The position numbers and the translations under genes were made by a program. DNA of 64,000 nt, from the NCBI GenBank assembly GCA_049322515.1, contig JBMOQW010000012.1, positions 62,001 through 126,000 on the forward strand, written 5' to 3'. Positions 45,469-54,522 of this stretch are shown here, in pieces. Positions within the stretch are counted from its first letter, which is position 1, and every line of letters starts with the position of its first letter. The DNA comes from Parasulfuritortus sp049322515. Its GTDB lineage: Bacteria > Pseudomonadota > Gammaproteobacteria > Burkholderiales > Thiobacillaceae. The notes under the pieces are model-generated. The model ran no database searches. It saw only the letters and a program-made list of their open reading frames with translations, and was not told the origin of the DNA.

Positions 45469-46629
45469 TCACAGGGTATGCCGCTTGTCCCCTTGGACAA
45501 AGCCGATCAAAGGCTCGTCCAGTCCCTTGGTCAGTGCCATGGCTTTGAACAACTCGCCCATCTCGCTCGGCTGAAGCAGCGTGTTGACCCGTGCCGCCGC
45601 TTTCAAATAGGGCATCGAGCCCGGGGTCAACTTTTCAAGAAGGCCCAACAGGCCGCAATTGACCAGGAAGTGGGCCTGCTGGGTATAGCCCGCCACCGAC
45701 AAGCCTGCCGCCAAGCCTGCGTCGGCGACGGCGGTAAAGTCGACATGGGCGGTGATGTCGGTCAAACCGGGGGCACGCAACGGGTCGTCGTGCATCCGAT
45801 GACGATAGTGGCAGACCAGCGTGCCCTGGTCGCGGTCGTGGTGGTAATACTCTGCGCGCGGAAAACCATAGTCGATGAACAGGATCATGCCCTGCACCAG
45901 CCGATCCGAGAGACTCTGGACCAGGGCGGGGGCGGCCAGATTGATTTCACTCAGGTAGTCGCCGCCAGACAGCGGCAACTGCAAGGCGGACTCGTGCAGC
46001 ACGCCGGAGGTCAGTGGACGGTCTTGCCAAACGCACTGACCAGCCGCATCGAGCGAGCAGCCCCGCTCGAACAACTGTCCGTCACGCACGCCGAACAGAT
46101 GCACCGGCATGGCATCCAGCACCTCGTTGCCGAGAACCACGCCCGTGATCTGTTCTGGCAGGCTGTCCAGCCAGTTCACCCGTCCCAGCAGGTGGCCCGC
46201 CGCCTCGGCCAGCAAGGCACGCTGTCGCTGTCGCAGATCCGGGCTGACTTCGAGGATATGGTAGAGCTGCGGCACGCATTCCATTCGCTCCAAGGCCAGC
46301 AGCACGTCGACCGCAAGGCGGCCGCTGCCTGCGCCCAGTTCCAGGACATCCCCACCGCAAACACGCAGGACCTGGGCGACCTGGGTGGCCAGGGCCTCGC
46401 CGAACAGCGGGGTCAACTCCGGGGCCGTGACAAAATCGCCTTGCGCGCCGAACTTGCGGGCCCCCGCGCTGTAATAACCGAGCCCCGGCGCGTAGAGCGC
46501 CAGATGCATGTAGTCGGCAAAGGAAATCCATCCCCCCGAGGCACGGATATGCTCGGCGATCAAGCGCACCAAAGCCTGGCTGTGCGCCAGCGCCTCGGGA
46601 TCGGGCGGCGGCAAGCCGGCACCGGACAT
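45469..46629 (-). CDS. SAM-dependent methyltransferase, MidA/NDUFAF7 family
   Basis: The 386-residue protein has the family start SGGWISFADYMHLALYAPGL, a GYYSAG motif, the SAM-binding VLELGAGSGRLA and the later IDYGFPRAEYYH. In mitochondria the homologue methylates an arginine of complex I subunit NDUFS2; in bacteria the substrate is not clear. I use ATG 46629; a TTG at 46641 would overlap the stop of the upstream epimerase gene by four bases and is equally possible. Confidence 0.85.
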   Translation of the reverse strand: MSGAGLPPPDPEALAHSQALVRLIAEHIRASGGWISFADYMHLALYAPGLGYYSAGARKFGAQGDFVTAPELTPLFGEALATQVAQVLRVCGGDVLELGAGSGRLAVDVLLALERMECVPQLYHILEVSPDLRQRQRALLAEAAGHLLGRVNWLDSLPEQITGVVLGNEVLDAMPVHLFGVRDGQLFERGCSLDAAGQCVWQDRPLTSGVLHESALQLPLSGGDYLSEINLAAPALVQSLSDRLVQGMILFIDYGFPRAEYYHHDRDQGTLVCHYRHRMHDDPLRAPGLTDITAHVDFTAVADAGLAAGLSVAGYTQQAHFLVNCGLLGLLEKLTPGSMPYLKAAARVNTLLQPSEMGELFKAMALTKGLDEPLIGFVQGDKRHTL

Positions 46630-46637
46630 GGGGCGGA

Positions 46638-48659
46638 TCAACGGCGGATCGGAGAAATCAACCCCGCCGCGGAGTCAGCTTGACCCAAGGCGGCATCCCC
46701 CTCCAGGCGTTGACCGCGCTTGAGCGGCACCACGGGGGCCGGGCTGGGTGTCATTTCCAGCGCGGGCGCGACGACTGGCTCCGGATCGCTCTGCACGTTG
46801 CTCAGGGCCCGCGACAAGATCAATGTCTTCACGGCCAGTGCGTCACCGTCCTGAATCAAGGCATCGAGTCGACTCAGGTCTTCCTGCAGCACCGACCAGG
46901 ACACCGAGGGCTCCATCGCCTTCATGATCTTCGGATGTGAAGTGCCTTCGGCGTTGCCCGAGGCGATCAACAATTCCTCGTGCATCTTTTCACCAGGACG
47001 CAAGCCGGTGAACACGATTTCGATATCGCCGACACCCGTCTTGGCATCACGCACCGCCCGTCCGGACAAGCGGATCATGTTGGTCGCGAGATCGACGATC
47101 TTGACCGGCTGGCCCATGTCGAGCAGGAAAATCCCGCCCTTGCGCGCCAGATTGCCGGCCTGGATCACCAGCTGCACGGCCTCGTGGATGGACATGAAAT
47201 ACCGGCTGACTTCAGCGTGGGTCACCGTCACCGGACCGCCCTGGGCAATCTGCTCCTTGAACAAGGGAATCACCGAGCCCGAGGAGCCCAGAACATTGCC
47301 AAAGCGCACCGCACAAAAGCGTTGCCCGGTACCCAGCCGCGCGGCCTCGCGGGCCAGCGATTGCACCACCAGCTCGGCCCAGCGCTTGGTCGCGCCCATC
47401 ACGTTGGTCGGACGCACCGCCTTGTCCGACGAGATCAACACAAAGGTGTCCACGCCGGTCTCGAACGCGGCCCGTGCCACGCTCAAGGTGCCAAACACGT
47501 TGTTGCGGCAACCTTCGAGGACATTCTCCTCGACGATCGGCACATGCTTGTAGGCCGCAGCGTGATAGACCGTCTGCACCCCGAATTCGGTCATCAGCGC
47601 CACCATGCTCGGGTAATGCGCCACCGAGCCCAGGCGCGCCACGACCTCACAGCCCGCCACGTCGCGCAGCATCCGCTCCACCTGGTACAAGGCGAATTCA
47701 CTTTGCTCCAGGATCACCAGGCGATTCGGATTCAAGGCGGAAATCTGCCGACACAACTCCTTGCCGATGGAGCCGCCCGCCCCGGTCACCAGGACATTGC
47801 GCTGATGAATCGACTGGCCCAGCAGCTTGAGGTCCGGCGCCACCACATCGCGGCCCAGCAGGTCGCCGATGTCCACCTCACGGATCCGGTTCACCAGGCT
47901 GCGTCCCGAACCCTCGGTCACCTCCGGCAGGATGCGCACCCGCACCGCATGCTGCTCGAGCATCTCGACGATCTCCCGGCGCCGCGCACTCGCCACCGAG
48001 GGCAAGGCCAGGATCACCTCGCGCACCCCGAAATGGTCGATCAGGTAAGGCAACTGCTTGGGCGGATAGACCCGCAAGCCATGGACATCCTTGCCCTGCA
48101 GCAGCGGATCGTCATCGAGGAAACCAGCCGGGAAGATATCCCGCCCTTCCCGCAAGGTCGCCGCGATCTGGCGGCCGGCGTCACCCGCGCCATAAATCAG
48201 GGCATGGTGTCCCCGATAACGCCGCTGCAACGGCAACCAGACCAGCCAGCGCGCTGCAAAACGTACCCCGGCAATCAGCATGGCACCGAACATCCAGTAC
48301 AGCAGAATGACCGACTTCGGCAGCACCTCGCTGCCGGTCAACTCCGCCATCACCGCCAGCGTGGCCCACAGCACCGAAGACACCGCCATGGCCAGCAGGA
48401 TCACCCACAGCACATGCTCGCTGAGGTAACGGATCACCGCGCGGTACAAACCCATCCGCAGGAACACCGGCAACGCCACCACTGGCGCCGCTGCCATCAA
48501 CACCCACTGCTCGGCACTCGGGATGAACACATTCTCGGCGCGAATCGCATAGGCCGCCCAGACCGCGAAGAACAGCAAGCCGAAGTCGATCAACGCCAGA
48601 AGCAGTTGTTTGGCTGGGCGCTGCAAGTTCAGCATCCAGTTGTGAAGGTGTTTATACAT
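46638..48659 (-). CDS. Membrane nucleotide-sugar 4,6-dehydratase, WbpM/PglF/CapD family
   Basis: The 673-residue protein has four or five N-terminal membrane segments (residues ~18–135), a first Rossmann-like domain (YGAGDAGRQIA at 156–166), and a cytoplasmic SDR domain with VTGAGGSIGKEL (291–302). The catalytic set is SSDK...TNVMGATK, with Met421 where short-chain dehydratases have tyrosine and Lys425, as known for WbpM-type enzymes. It likely makes UDP-2-acetamido-2,6-dideoxy-4-keto-hexose from UDP-GlcNAc for surface glycan. It precedes the MidA-type gene with almost no gap. Confidence 0.9.
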   Translation of the reverse strand: MYKHLHNWMLNLQRPAKQLLLALIDFGLLFFAVWAAYAIRAENVFIPSAEQWVLMAAAPVVALPVFLRMGLYRAVIRYLSEHVLWVILLAMAVSSVLWATLAVMAELTGSEVLPKSVILLYWMFGAMLIAGVRFAARWLVWLPLQRRYRGHHALIYGAGDAGRQIAATLREGRDIFPAGFLDDDPLLQGKDVHGLRVYPPKQLPYLIDHFGVREVILALPSVASARRREIVEMLEQHAVRVRILPEVTEGSGRSLVNRIREVDIGDLLGRDVVAPDLKLLGQSIHQRNVLVTGAGGSIGKELCRQISALNPNRLVILEQSEFALYQVERMLRDVAGCEVVARLGSVAHYPSMVALMTEFGVQTVYHAAAYKHVPIVEENVLEGCRNNVFGTLSVARAAFETGVDTFVLISSDKAVRPTNVMGATKRWAELVVQSLAREAARLGTGQRFCAVRFGNVLGSSGSVIPLFKEQIAQGGPVTVTHAEVSRYFMSIHEAVQLVIQAGNLARKGGIFLLDMGQPVKIVDLATNMIRLSGRAVRDAKTGVGDIEIVFTGLRPGEKMHEELLIASGNAEGTSHPKIMKAMEPSVSWSVLQEDLSRLDALIQDGDALAVKTLILSRALSNVQSDPEPVVAPALEMTPSPAPVVPLKRGQRLEGDAALGQADSAAGLISPIRR

Positions 48660-48849
48660 ATGAATACATCACAGTCACGCGTCATCGATCACACTCATTT
48701 GTGCAGCATCACTCAACAAGCGAAAAACATGCCGAACCAATACGGCAATTATCCAACGTTACAGCCTCGGCCTGCGCCCCACATGAACAAATCACGCCAT
48801 ACTGAAAATGACCTGTGGCGAAATCAACCCACCAAAATAGAATGAAAGG

Positions 48850-48879
48850 ATGAATAAGCTCACTTGTTGCCAGCCATGA
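48850..48879 (+). other. Possible nine-residue leader frame before the subtilase gene
   Basis: ATG at 48850 opens MNKLTCCQP and its TGA overlaps the subtilase ATG (ATGA). The only ribosome-binding candidate (AAAGG) abuts the ATG. The 48660–48849 stretch upstream holds no other frame that I can support. It may be chance; translational coupling would be the functional reading. Confidence 0.2.
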
Positions 48880-51800
48880 TCGCACGTTTGACATTCCTGC
48901 TGGCCGCCATCCTGACCGCTTCCGCCTATGGCGGCGGCCTCGACATCAGACCCGGCACCGAGCAAGACGTTCTTGTCCGACAATGGGCTCGGAACATCAT
49001 CGTCAAGCTTCGTCCGGTATCCGGCAGCACCGTGCCCGCGGCCATGAGCGAAGTGGCCGCCAGGAATCTCAGCCATCGTGCCGGCTTCCCCCTTGGCCGG
49101 GTCCGGCCCATGTCTGGGGGGGCACACGTCATGTCCCTGCCAGAGAACATGCCTTTGGCCAAAGCCCAATCGCTTGCCAAAAAATTAATGGCTGATCCAT
49201 CGGTGGAATACGCCGAGCCGGACTTGATCCTTTGGCCCATGTTGGAACCCAATGACCCCTACTACACCACCTACCAGTGGCACTACCAAGCGGCCGCCGA
49301 TGAACCCGGTGGAGCCAATCTTCCTGGTGCATGGCAAGCCACCACAGGCTCTGCCGCCACAGTAGTCGCTGTCATCGATACAGGCTTGAGGCCGCACGCG
49401 GACATCGATAGCAACATCCTCGACAGCAACGGCAAGGTTGTCCCTGGCTATGACTTTGTCAGTGACCCCGACGTGGCCAATGACGGCGATGCACGCGACG
49501 AGGACCCCAGCGACCCCGGTGACTGGATCACTTCGACCGAGAGCGCGACGGCAGGGGGGATATTCGAGGGCTGCGAAGTCAGCGACAGTTCCTGGCACGG
49601 CACCCATGTCGCGGGCACCATAGGCGCCCTCAGCAACAACAACATGGGGGTGGCGGGCGTAGACTGGAACGCCAGGATCCTGCCGGTACGCGCACTGGGC
49701 AAGTGTGGCGGATACACCTCCGACATCGCCGACGGCATGCTCTGGTCGGCAGGCATTTCCATCAGTGGCATACCCGACAACCCCAACCCGGCGAAAGTCA
49801 TCAACCTCAGTCTGGGGGGCTACGCGGGCGACCCGCCAAGCTGTGGCATCACCATGCAAAACACCATCGATGCTGTGGTTGCCGCGGGCACGGTGGTGGT
49901 GGTTTCCGCAGGCAACTCGAACTACGACGCCGCATACTTCTCCCCGGCCAACTGCAACAACGTGATCACCGTTGCCGCCACCGGCCGTGAGGGCCAGCGG
50001 GCCTACTACAGCAATTACGGCACCGCCGTCGAGATCGCCGCACCAGGTGGCGACACGTCCCTCTCAAGCCGCGATGGCATCTTGTCCACCCTCAATGACG
50101 GCAGCACTATCCCCGGCGCTGACAATTTCGCCTTCTACCAAGGCACCAGCATGGCCGCCCCCCATGTCGCTGGCATCGCGGCCTTGATGCTTTCGGTCGC
50201 CCCCAGCCTCACTCCGGCCCAAGTGCTCGGCAACATCACCAGCACTGCCCGCGCCTTCCCGACCGGCACCAGCCGCGACTGTGCCACCAACACCTGTGGT
50301 GCCGGCATCATCGACGCCGCTGCCGCCGTCGCCGCCAGCGTGATCTCCCCGGCCGGCGTTCTCAGCTTCACCCAATCGCAATCGAGCGTAAACGAGAACA
50401 TCATGGACGGCGTGATCACCGTGGGCGTCACCCGTACGGGCGGAAGCAGCGGTGCCGTCGCCGTAAGCTACGGCACCACAGGCGGCAGCGCTACCAGCGG
50501 TACGGACTTCACGGCCACTTTGGGCAGCCTGTCCTGGAATGATGGCGAAAGCGGCGAAAAGACTTTTGGTATTCCGATCACCGACGACGACAGCGTGGAG
50601 GCCAACGAAACCTTAACCGCCAACCTTAGCAGCGCCATGGGCGGGGCCGTGATTGCTGGCTACAGCACACATACGGTGACCCTCCTGGATGACGATGAGG
50701 ACTTCCCCGCAGGAGAAACTCTGCCCGATGGATGGGCCCAACCCGCCGGCTCCACGGCCGCGTGGTCTGTCAGCAGCGACACCGCGTATTCGGGCAGCAC
50801 CAGCCTGAGATCCGGCATCATCAGTGACGGCAACCTCAGCGGACTGACCTACACCGGGGAATTCCTCACTGGGACGATCAGTTTCGCCCGCAAGGTCTCC
50901 AGCGAATCCGGCTGGGATTTCCTGCGCTTCTACATCGACGGCGTGCAACAGGCCCAGTGGTCGGGCGAAGTGGCCTGGGGGGTGGTCAGCTTCCCGATCA
51001 GCGCGGGCGTCCACGAACTGAAATGGCAGTATGAAAAGGATTCGATCTGCTGCGTGGCAGGTGCCGATGCGGCATGGATAGATGCACTTGTATTACCCTT
51101 AGGGGTCGTCAATGGTTCCTGCGGCTCAGCTGACAGTCGCTTAGCGGGAACTACGCCTAGTGGGGCCGAGCTATGCACTACCGGCTCAGCAACGGACGTG
51201 GTCACCAGTTCATCATCCTACAATTGGTCGTGCGAAGGCACATACGGCGGAAGCTCAGCCAATTGCGAGGCCCCCCGGGGCTACACTGTCACAGCGACGG
51301 CAGGAAGCAATGGCCTTATCTCACCGGCCACCCAACTCGTGGCTTACAACACTCGAGCCACAATAACGGTAACCCCCAGCACTGACTATAGCGCCAGTGC
51401 CTCAGGCTGTTCCGGCGCCCTCACAGGCCTGTACACGTACACCACCGCACCGGTCACCACCAATTGCAGCGTCGCGGTCAGTTTTGACGTCACCGACGAC
51501 GGCTTCCCCGCTGGTGGCGCCCTGCCGAATGGCTATACCAGCCCGGCGGGCTCAGATGCCACATGGACCGTGGACACCACGTCATCATTCGCCGGTGTCA
51601 GCAGTCTCAAATCAGGTGCCATCGGCCACAACAAGGCATCCAGCCTGCTGTACGCCGGTAGACTATCGGGCGGCACCATCAGCTTCTACGTAAGGACATC
51701 GAGTCAGGCAGGCAGCGACTATTTGGAGTTCTACATTGATGGTGTGAAAAAACAATCCTGGTCGGGTGAAACGGCATGGACCAAGGTCAGCTTTCCCATC

Positions 51801-51941
51801 ACCTCCGGCGATCACACTATGTTGTGGCGCTACGTGAAGAACGGTTCGGTTGCCAGCGGCAGCGATGCGGTGTGGATCGACGCGGTTCGCCTGCCGGTCG
51901 TAGTCGCAGACTTATCCTGGATTTTGTTGTTGCTTGATTGA
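48876..51941 (+). CDS. Secreted multidomain subtilase (S8 serine peptidase)
   Basis: With ATG 48876 the product has 1021 residues. A signal peptide (MIARLTFLLAAILTASAYG) is followed by an inhibitor-like propeptide (~38–115) and the S8 domain with Asp168 (VIDTGLRPHAD), His241 (SWHGTHVAGT), Asn347 (SAGNS) and Ser425 (GTSMAAPHVAG). Then come a Calx-beta-like domain (~495–606), a ~130-residue domain at 609–742, an InlB-repeat-like linker (~800–870, ATAGSNGLISPATQ) and a second copy of the ~130-residue domain at 875–1006. The chain ends abruptly in ADLSWILLLLD, short for a sorting signal. It lies between glycan genes and next to a small exported protein. Confidence 0.92.
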   Translation: MIARLTFLLAAILTASAYGGGLDIRPGTEQDVLVRQWARNIIVKLRPVSGSTVPAAMSEVAARNLSHRAGFPLGRVRPMSGGAHVMSLPENMPLAKAQSLAKKLMADPSVEYAEPDLILWPMLEPNDPYYTTYQWHYQAAADEPGGANLPGAWQATTGSAATVVAVIDTGLRPHADIDSNILDSNGKVVPGYDFVSDPDVANDGDARDEDPSDPGDWITSTESATAGGIFEGCEVSDSSWHGTHVAGTIGALSNNNMGVAGVDWNARILPVRALGKCGGYTSDIADGMLWSAGISISGIPDNPNPAKVINLSLGGYAGDPPSCGITMQNTIDAVVAAGTVVVVSAGNSNYDAAYFSPANCNNVITVAATGREGQRAYYSNYGTAVEIAAPGGDTSLSSRDGILSTLNDGSTIPGADNFAFYQGTSMAAPHVAGIAALMLSVAPSLTPAQVLGNITSTARAFPTGTSRDCATNTCGAGIIDAAAAVAASVISPAGVLSFTQSQSSVNENIMDGVITVGVTRTGGSSGAVAVSYGTTGGSATSGTDFTATLGSLSWNDGESGEKTFGIPITDDDSVEANETLTANLSSAMGGAVIAGYSTHTVTLLDDDEDFPAGETLPDGWAQPAGSTAAWSVSSDTAYSGSTSLRSGIISDGNLSGLTYTGEFLTGTISFARKVSSESGWDFLRFYIDGVQQAQWSGEVAWGVVSFPISAGVHELKWQYEKDSICCVAGADAAWIDALVLPLGVVNGSCGSADSRLAGTTPSGAELCTTGSATDVVTSSSSYNWSCEGTYGGSSANCEAPRGYTVTATAGSNGLISPATQLVAYNTRATITVTPSTDYSASASGCSGALTGLYTYTTAPVTTNCSVAVSFDVTDDGFPAGGALPNGYTSPAGSDATWTVDTTSSFAGVSSLKSGAIGHNKASSLLYAGRLSGGTISFYVRTSSQAGSDYLEFYIDGVKKQSWSGETAWTKVSFPITSGDHTMLWRYVKNGSVASGSDAVWIDAVRLPVVVADLSWILLLLD

Positions 51942-51948
51942 GCGCGGT

Positions 51949-51968
51949 CGCCGGGCAATCGCCCGGCG
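51949..51968 (+). terminator. GC-rich hairpin after the subtilase gene
   Basis: CGCCGGGC and GCCCGGCG pair over 8 bp around AATC, seven bases after the subtilase stop and 38 bases before the next gene. No T-tract follows, so readthrough into the small exported gene is possible. Confidence 0.5.
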
Positions 51969-52006
51969 GGCCGGTTCACCGATTTCCCTGCATGAATGGA
52001 AAGACC

Positions 52007-52327
52007 ATGAAGACCAAGATTCTCGCCCTATGCATGGCCCTGTTTTCGCTGCCGGCCTCAGCCCTCACCACGCAAACCAACGTCACCGTGAAAAACTTCG
52101 GCACCCAGGGCACGGTGGCCTACCTGGCCCTGAACCAGACGCTGCTGGACACCTGCAAGTACAACCTGCTCTATACCCCAGACGTCTCGACGACGCAGGG
52201 CAAGATGATCTATACGGCCCTGCTCATCGCCGCCACCCAGGGTAAGACCATCGGGCGCATCGACTACACCAAGAACCCGAGCACGGAAATCTGCTCGATC
52301 TCCCTGGTCCAGTTCAGCGGCTCCTGA
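52007..52327 (+). CDS. Small exported protein of unknown function
   Basis: The 106-residue product starts with a signal peptide (MKTKILALCMALFSLPASA). The mature ~87 residues have two cysteines (DTCKYN and STEICSIS) that could form a disulfide, and a pattern of beta strands, a helix (GKMIYTALLIAATQGK) and a last strand. This order resembles the OB-fold binding subunits of AB5 toxins, such as SubB of subtilase cytotoxin, but there is no clear sequence match, so I give no function. GGAAAG precedes the ATG. It follows the subtilase gene by 65 bases. Confidence 0.7.
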   Translation: MKTKILALCMALFSLPASALTTQTNVTVKNFGTQGTVAYLALNQTLLDTCKYNLLYTPDVSTTQGKMIYTALLIAATQGKTIGRIDYTKNPSTEICSISLVQFSGS

Positions 52328-52363
52328 CCCACCGGAGCGCTAGAGCCGGCAAGCCGCCCCGGT

Positions 52364-53551
52364 TCAACGGCGGACCGAACGGTAGACCTCCAGCGTGTTC
52401 TTCACGCAGCCGTCCCAGGTCTTGCCGGCGGCAACCTCAAGGCCCCGGTTGCGGGCCTGCTCTCGCCATGGCTCGTCCTGCAGCACCTTGGCCAGGCCAT
52501 CCAGGAGGGCCTGATCGTCGTCCGGGTCGACCAGCCAGGCCGCACCGTCGGCGACTTCAGGCAGTGACGAAAACCCTGAAGTCAGGACCGGAACCCCACT
52601 CGCCATGGCCTCCAGTACCGGCAGGCCGAAGCCCTCGTAGATCGACGGGTACGCAAAGGCGCATGCGCCGGCATAGAGGTGGGGCAGATCGGCCTCGGGC
52701 ACGAAGCCAAGTTGGTGTACCCAGCCAGCCAGCTGCCCCCGTTCCAGTTGAGCCAATATGTCCACGTTGAGCCAACCCGAGGCGCCTGCGAGGACGAGTG
52801 GAAAGCGGTCGCGTAGTTCAGCCGGCAAACCCCCGTAAGCACGCAGCAAGGGGCCGATCTTCTTGCGCGGCTCAATAGTCGAGACGCACAGGGTGTAGCC
52901 GCCACGGATCAGGCCGTAGCGCGCCAGCACTGGCGCCAGTTCTGCATCGGTACGCGGCCGGTAATCCGCGCTCACACCTAGGTGCACGGCCGACACGCGC
53001 TCTGCAGGCCAGCAAAAAAAATCGATCACTTCCCGGCGGGTGGCCTCAGAGTCTGTAACCAAGTGGCTGGCAAGCCTGAGAGTACGCTTCATTTCTAGGT
53101 CGAACAGCCTGCGGCGGGCATCCGGGTGAGACTCGGGGAACTTGTAGACGGACAGGTCGTGGATGGTGGCGACTGACGCCCCATCGAAGGGCGACAGAAA
53201 GAAATTCGGTGAGTGGTACAGGTAATCCCCGTATTGGCGCAGGCGATGCTGCATCAGGCGTGGCGCCAGCGCACTGTAGGCATGCACGGCCCAGACCCGG
53301 CACGCCAAGTTCTTCCTCAGGGCGACCGCCAGACTGCGCGCCGTTCCTGCCGGTGCCACCCCCGCCGTACCCGTGCCCGCCCCGGGGGCCTTGAGCAGGC
53401 TATCAAGGTCGTCCACCCAGCGCCCCATGGAGATGAACCGGATATCTTCGATCTCCTCCACCACCCTCAAACGCGTGCCGAGCTCCCAGGCATAGCGGCC
53501 GATTCCGGTCAACGGGGGAAAGATGGCGTCGACCGCGTAAACCAGCTTCAA
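52364..53551 (-). CDS. Glycosyltransferase, GT4 family
   Basis: The 395-residue protein has the GT-B fold of family 4: N-terminal MKLVYAVDAIFPPLTGIGRY, central LCVSTIEPRKKIGPLLRAYG and the nucleotide-sugar motif YEGFGLPVLEAMASGVPVLT. It starts with a TTG that overlaps the stop of the preceding rmd-like gene (TTGA). Coupling with rmd and gmd suggests a GDP-D-rhamnose or mannose transferase, which is inferred. Confidence 0.88.
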   Translation of the reverse strand: MKLVYAVDAIFPPLTGIGRYAWELGTRLRVVEEIEDIRFISMGRWVDDLDSLLKAPGAGTGTAGVAPAGTARSLAVALRKNLACRVWAVHAYSALAPRLMQHRLRQYGDYLYHSPNFFLSPFDGASVATIHDLSVYKFPESHPDARRRLFDLEMKRTLRLASHLVTDSEATRREVIDFFCWPAERVSAVHLGVSADYRPRTDAELAPVLARYGLIRGGYTLCVSTIEPRKKIGPLLRAYGGLPAELRDRFPLVLAGASGWLNVDILAQLERGQLAGWVHQLGFVPEADLPHLYAGACAFAYPSIYEGFGLPVLEAMASGVPVLTSGFSSLPEVADGAAWLVDPDDDQALLDGLAKVLQDEPWREQARNRGLEVAAGKTWDGCVKNTLEVYRSVRR

Positions 53552-54435
53552 GCGTCGGCCTCGTACATCCAGCGTAGGGTGTCCATCAGCGGCATGTCCT
53601 CGACCGGGCCGATGGCATCCTCAAGCCGGCGCCGCGCGCCTTGCAGCCGTTTCACTTCATTGGCCCGAACGAATGCCGGGTTCACCCGTATTTCAGGCAT
53701 GTAGCCGGAAATCTGCTCCATCATGGCCAACACGTCCATCAAGCTATGGGCGCGCCCGGAACAGACGTTGTAGACCGTGCCGGCCCGGCCGGACTCGATC
53801 AGCCGCGCATAGCAGCGTGCGACGACGCGCACGTCGGAGAAGTCGCGCGCGACATCCAGATTGCCCAGTTCGATGACCGGCGCTCGCCGGCGAAAATGGG
53901 CCACGATCTTGGGCAGCAGGAAGTGCTCGCCCTGGCCGACCCCGCTGTAGTTGAACGGGCGCGCGATGACGATCGGCAGCCTGTCCGACCAGAGCCTCGC
54001 CATGTGCTCCATGGCCAGTTTGCTCACGGCATAGTCGTTGGTGGGTGCGTCCGGCGTGTCCTCGTCGGTGACCGCCGCCGCAGCGTTGCCGTAGATATTC
54101 GCGCTGCTCGCCAGCAGCACCGATCTCGGCGCATGCGGACAGGTGGCCAAGGCGGCAAGCAGGTTGCGGGTACCGACGATGTTGACCCGGTAGATCGCCT
54201 CCACATCACCATGCGCGACGAACGAGATCGCCGCCAGGTGGACCACCACATCCGGCCGGGCCGCCGCGACGGCATGCGCCAGTGCCTCGGCATCGAGCAG
54301 ATTGACGGCGCGGCCACGGTCGTCCGACGGTCCAGTGACCGCATAACCGGCCCGTTCCAACTCGGCCCTCACATAGGGGCCGGTAAAACCACTCAGACCG
54401 GTTACCAGCGCCCGGCGGCGCTCCAGATTAGACAT
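53548..54435 (-). CDS. rmd: NAD-dependent epimerase, probable GDP-6-deoxy-D-mannose reductase
   Basis: The start at 54435 (MSNLERRRALVTGLSGFTGP) has GGGGG four bases upstream, giving 295 residues. The extended SDR domain shows TGLSGFTG, the DVVVHLAAISFVAHGD segment and the YAVSK active-site motif. Placed directly after gmd, it probably reduces GDP-4-keto-6-deoxy-D-mannose to GDP-D-rhamnose. A GDP-fucose synthase role is less likely by length and sequence, but not excluded. Confidence 0.75.
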   Translation of the reverse strand: MSNLERRRALVTGLSGFTGPYVRAELERAGYAVTGPSDDRGRAVNLLDAEALAHAVAAARPDVVVHLAAISFVAHGDVEAIYRVNIVGTRNLLAALATCPHAPRSVLLASSANIYGNAAAAVTDEDTPDAPTNDYAVSKLAMEHMARLWSDRLPIVIARPFNYSGVGQGEHFLLPKIVAHFRRRAPVIELGNLDVARDFSDVRVVARCYARLIESGRAGTVYNVCSGRAHSLMDVLAMMEQISGYMPEIRVNPAFVRANEVKRLQGARRRLEDAIGPVEDMPLMDTLRWMYEADA

Positions 54436-54522
54436 GTGACCCCCATGAAGATAGGCCTTCAGGCCGACTGGCCTTGATGAAGGTCGCCCAGAAGGCCGTT
54501 CCGCGTTAGCCAAATACAATCA

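Noticed and set aside
46980..48845. Plus-strand frame of 621 codons opposite the WbpM-like gene
   Set aside because: His/Gln/Arg-rich antisense frame; the minus strand has clear dehydratase motifs over the whole span.
52007..52327. Naming the small exported protein subB
   Set aside because: Only size, signal peptide, cysteines and order of secondary structure agree; no residue-level match is visible.
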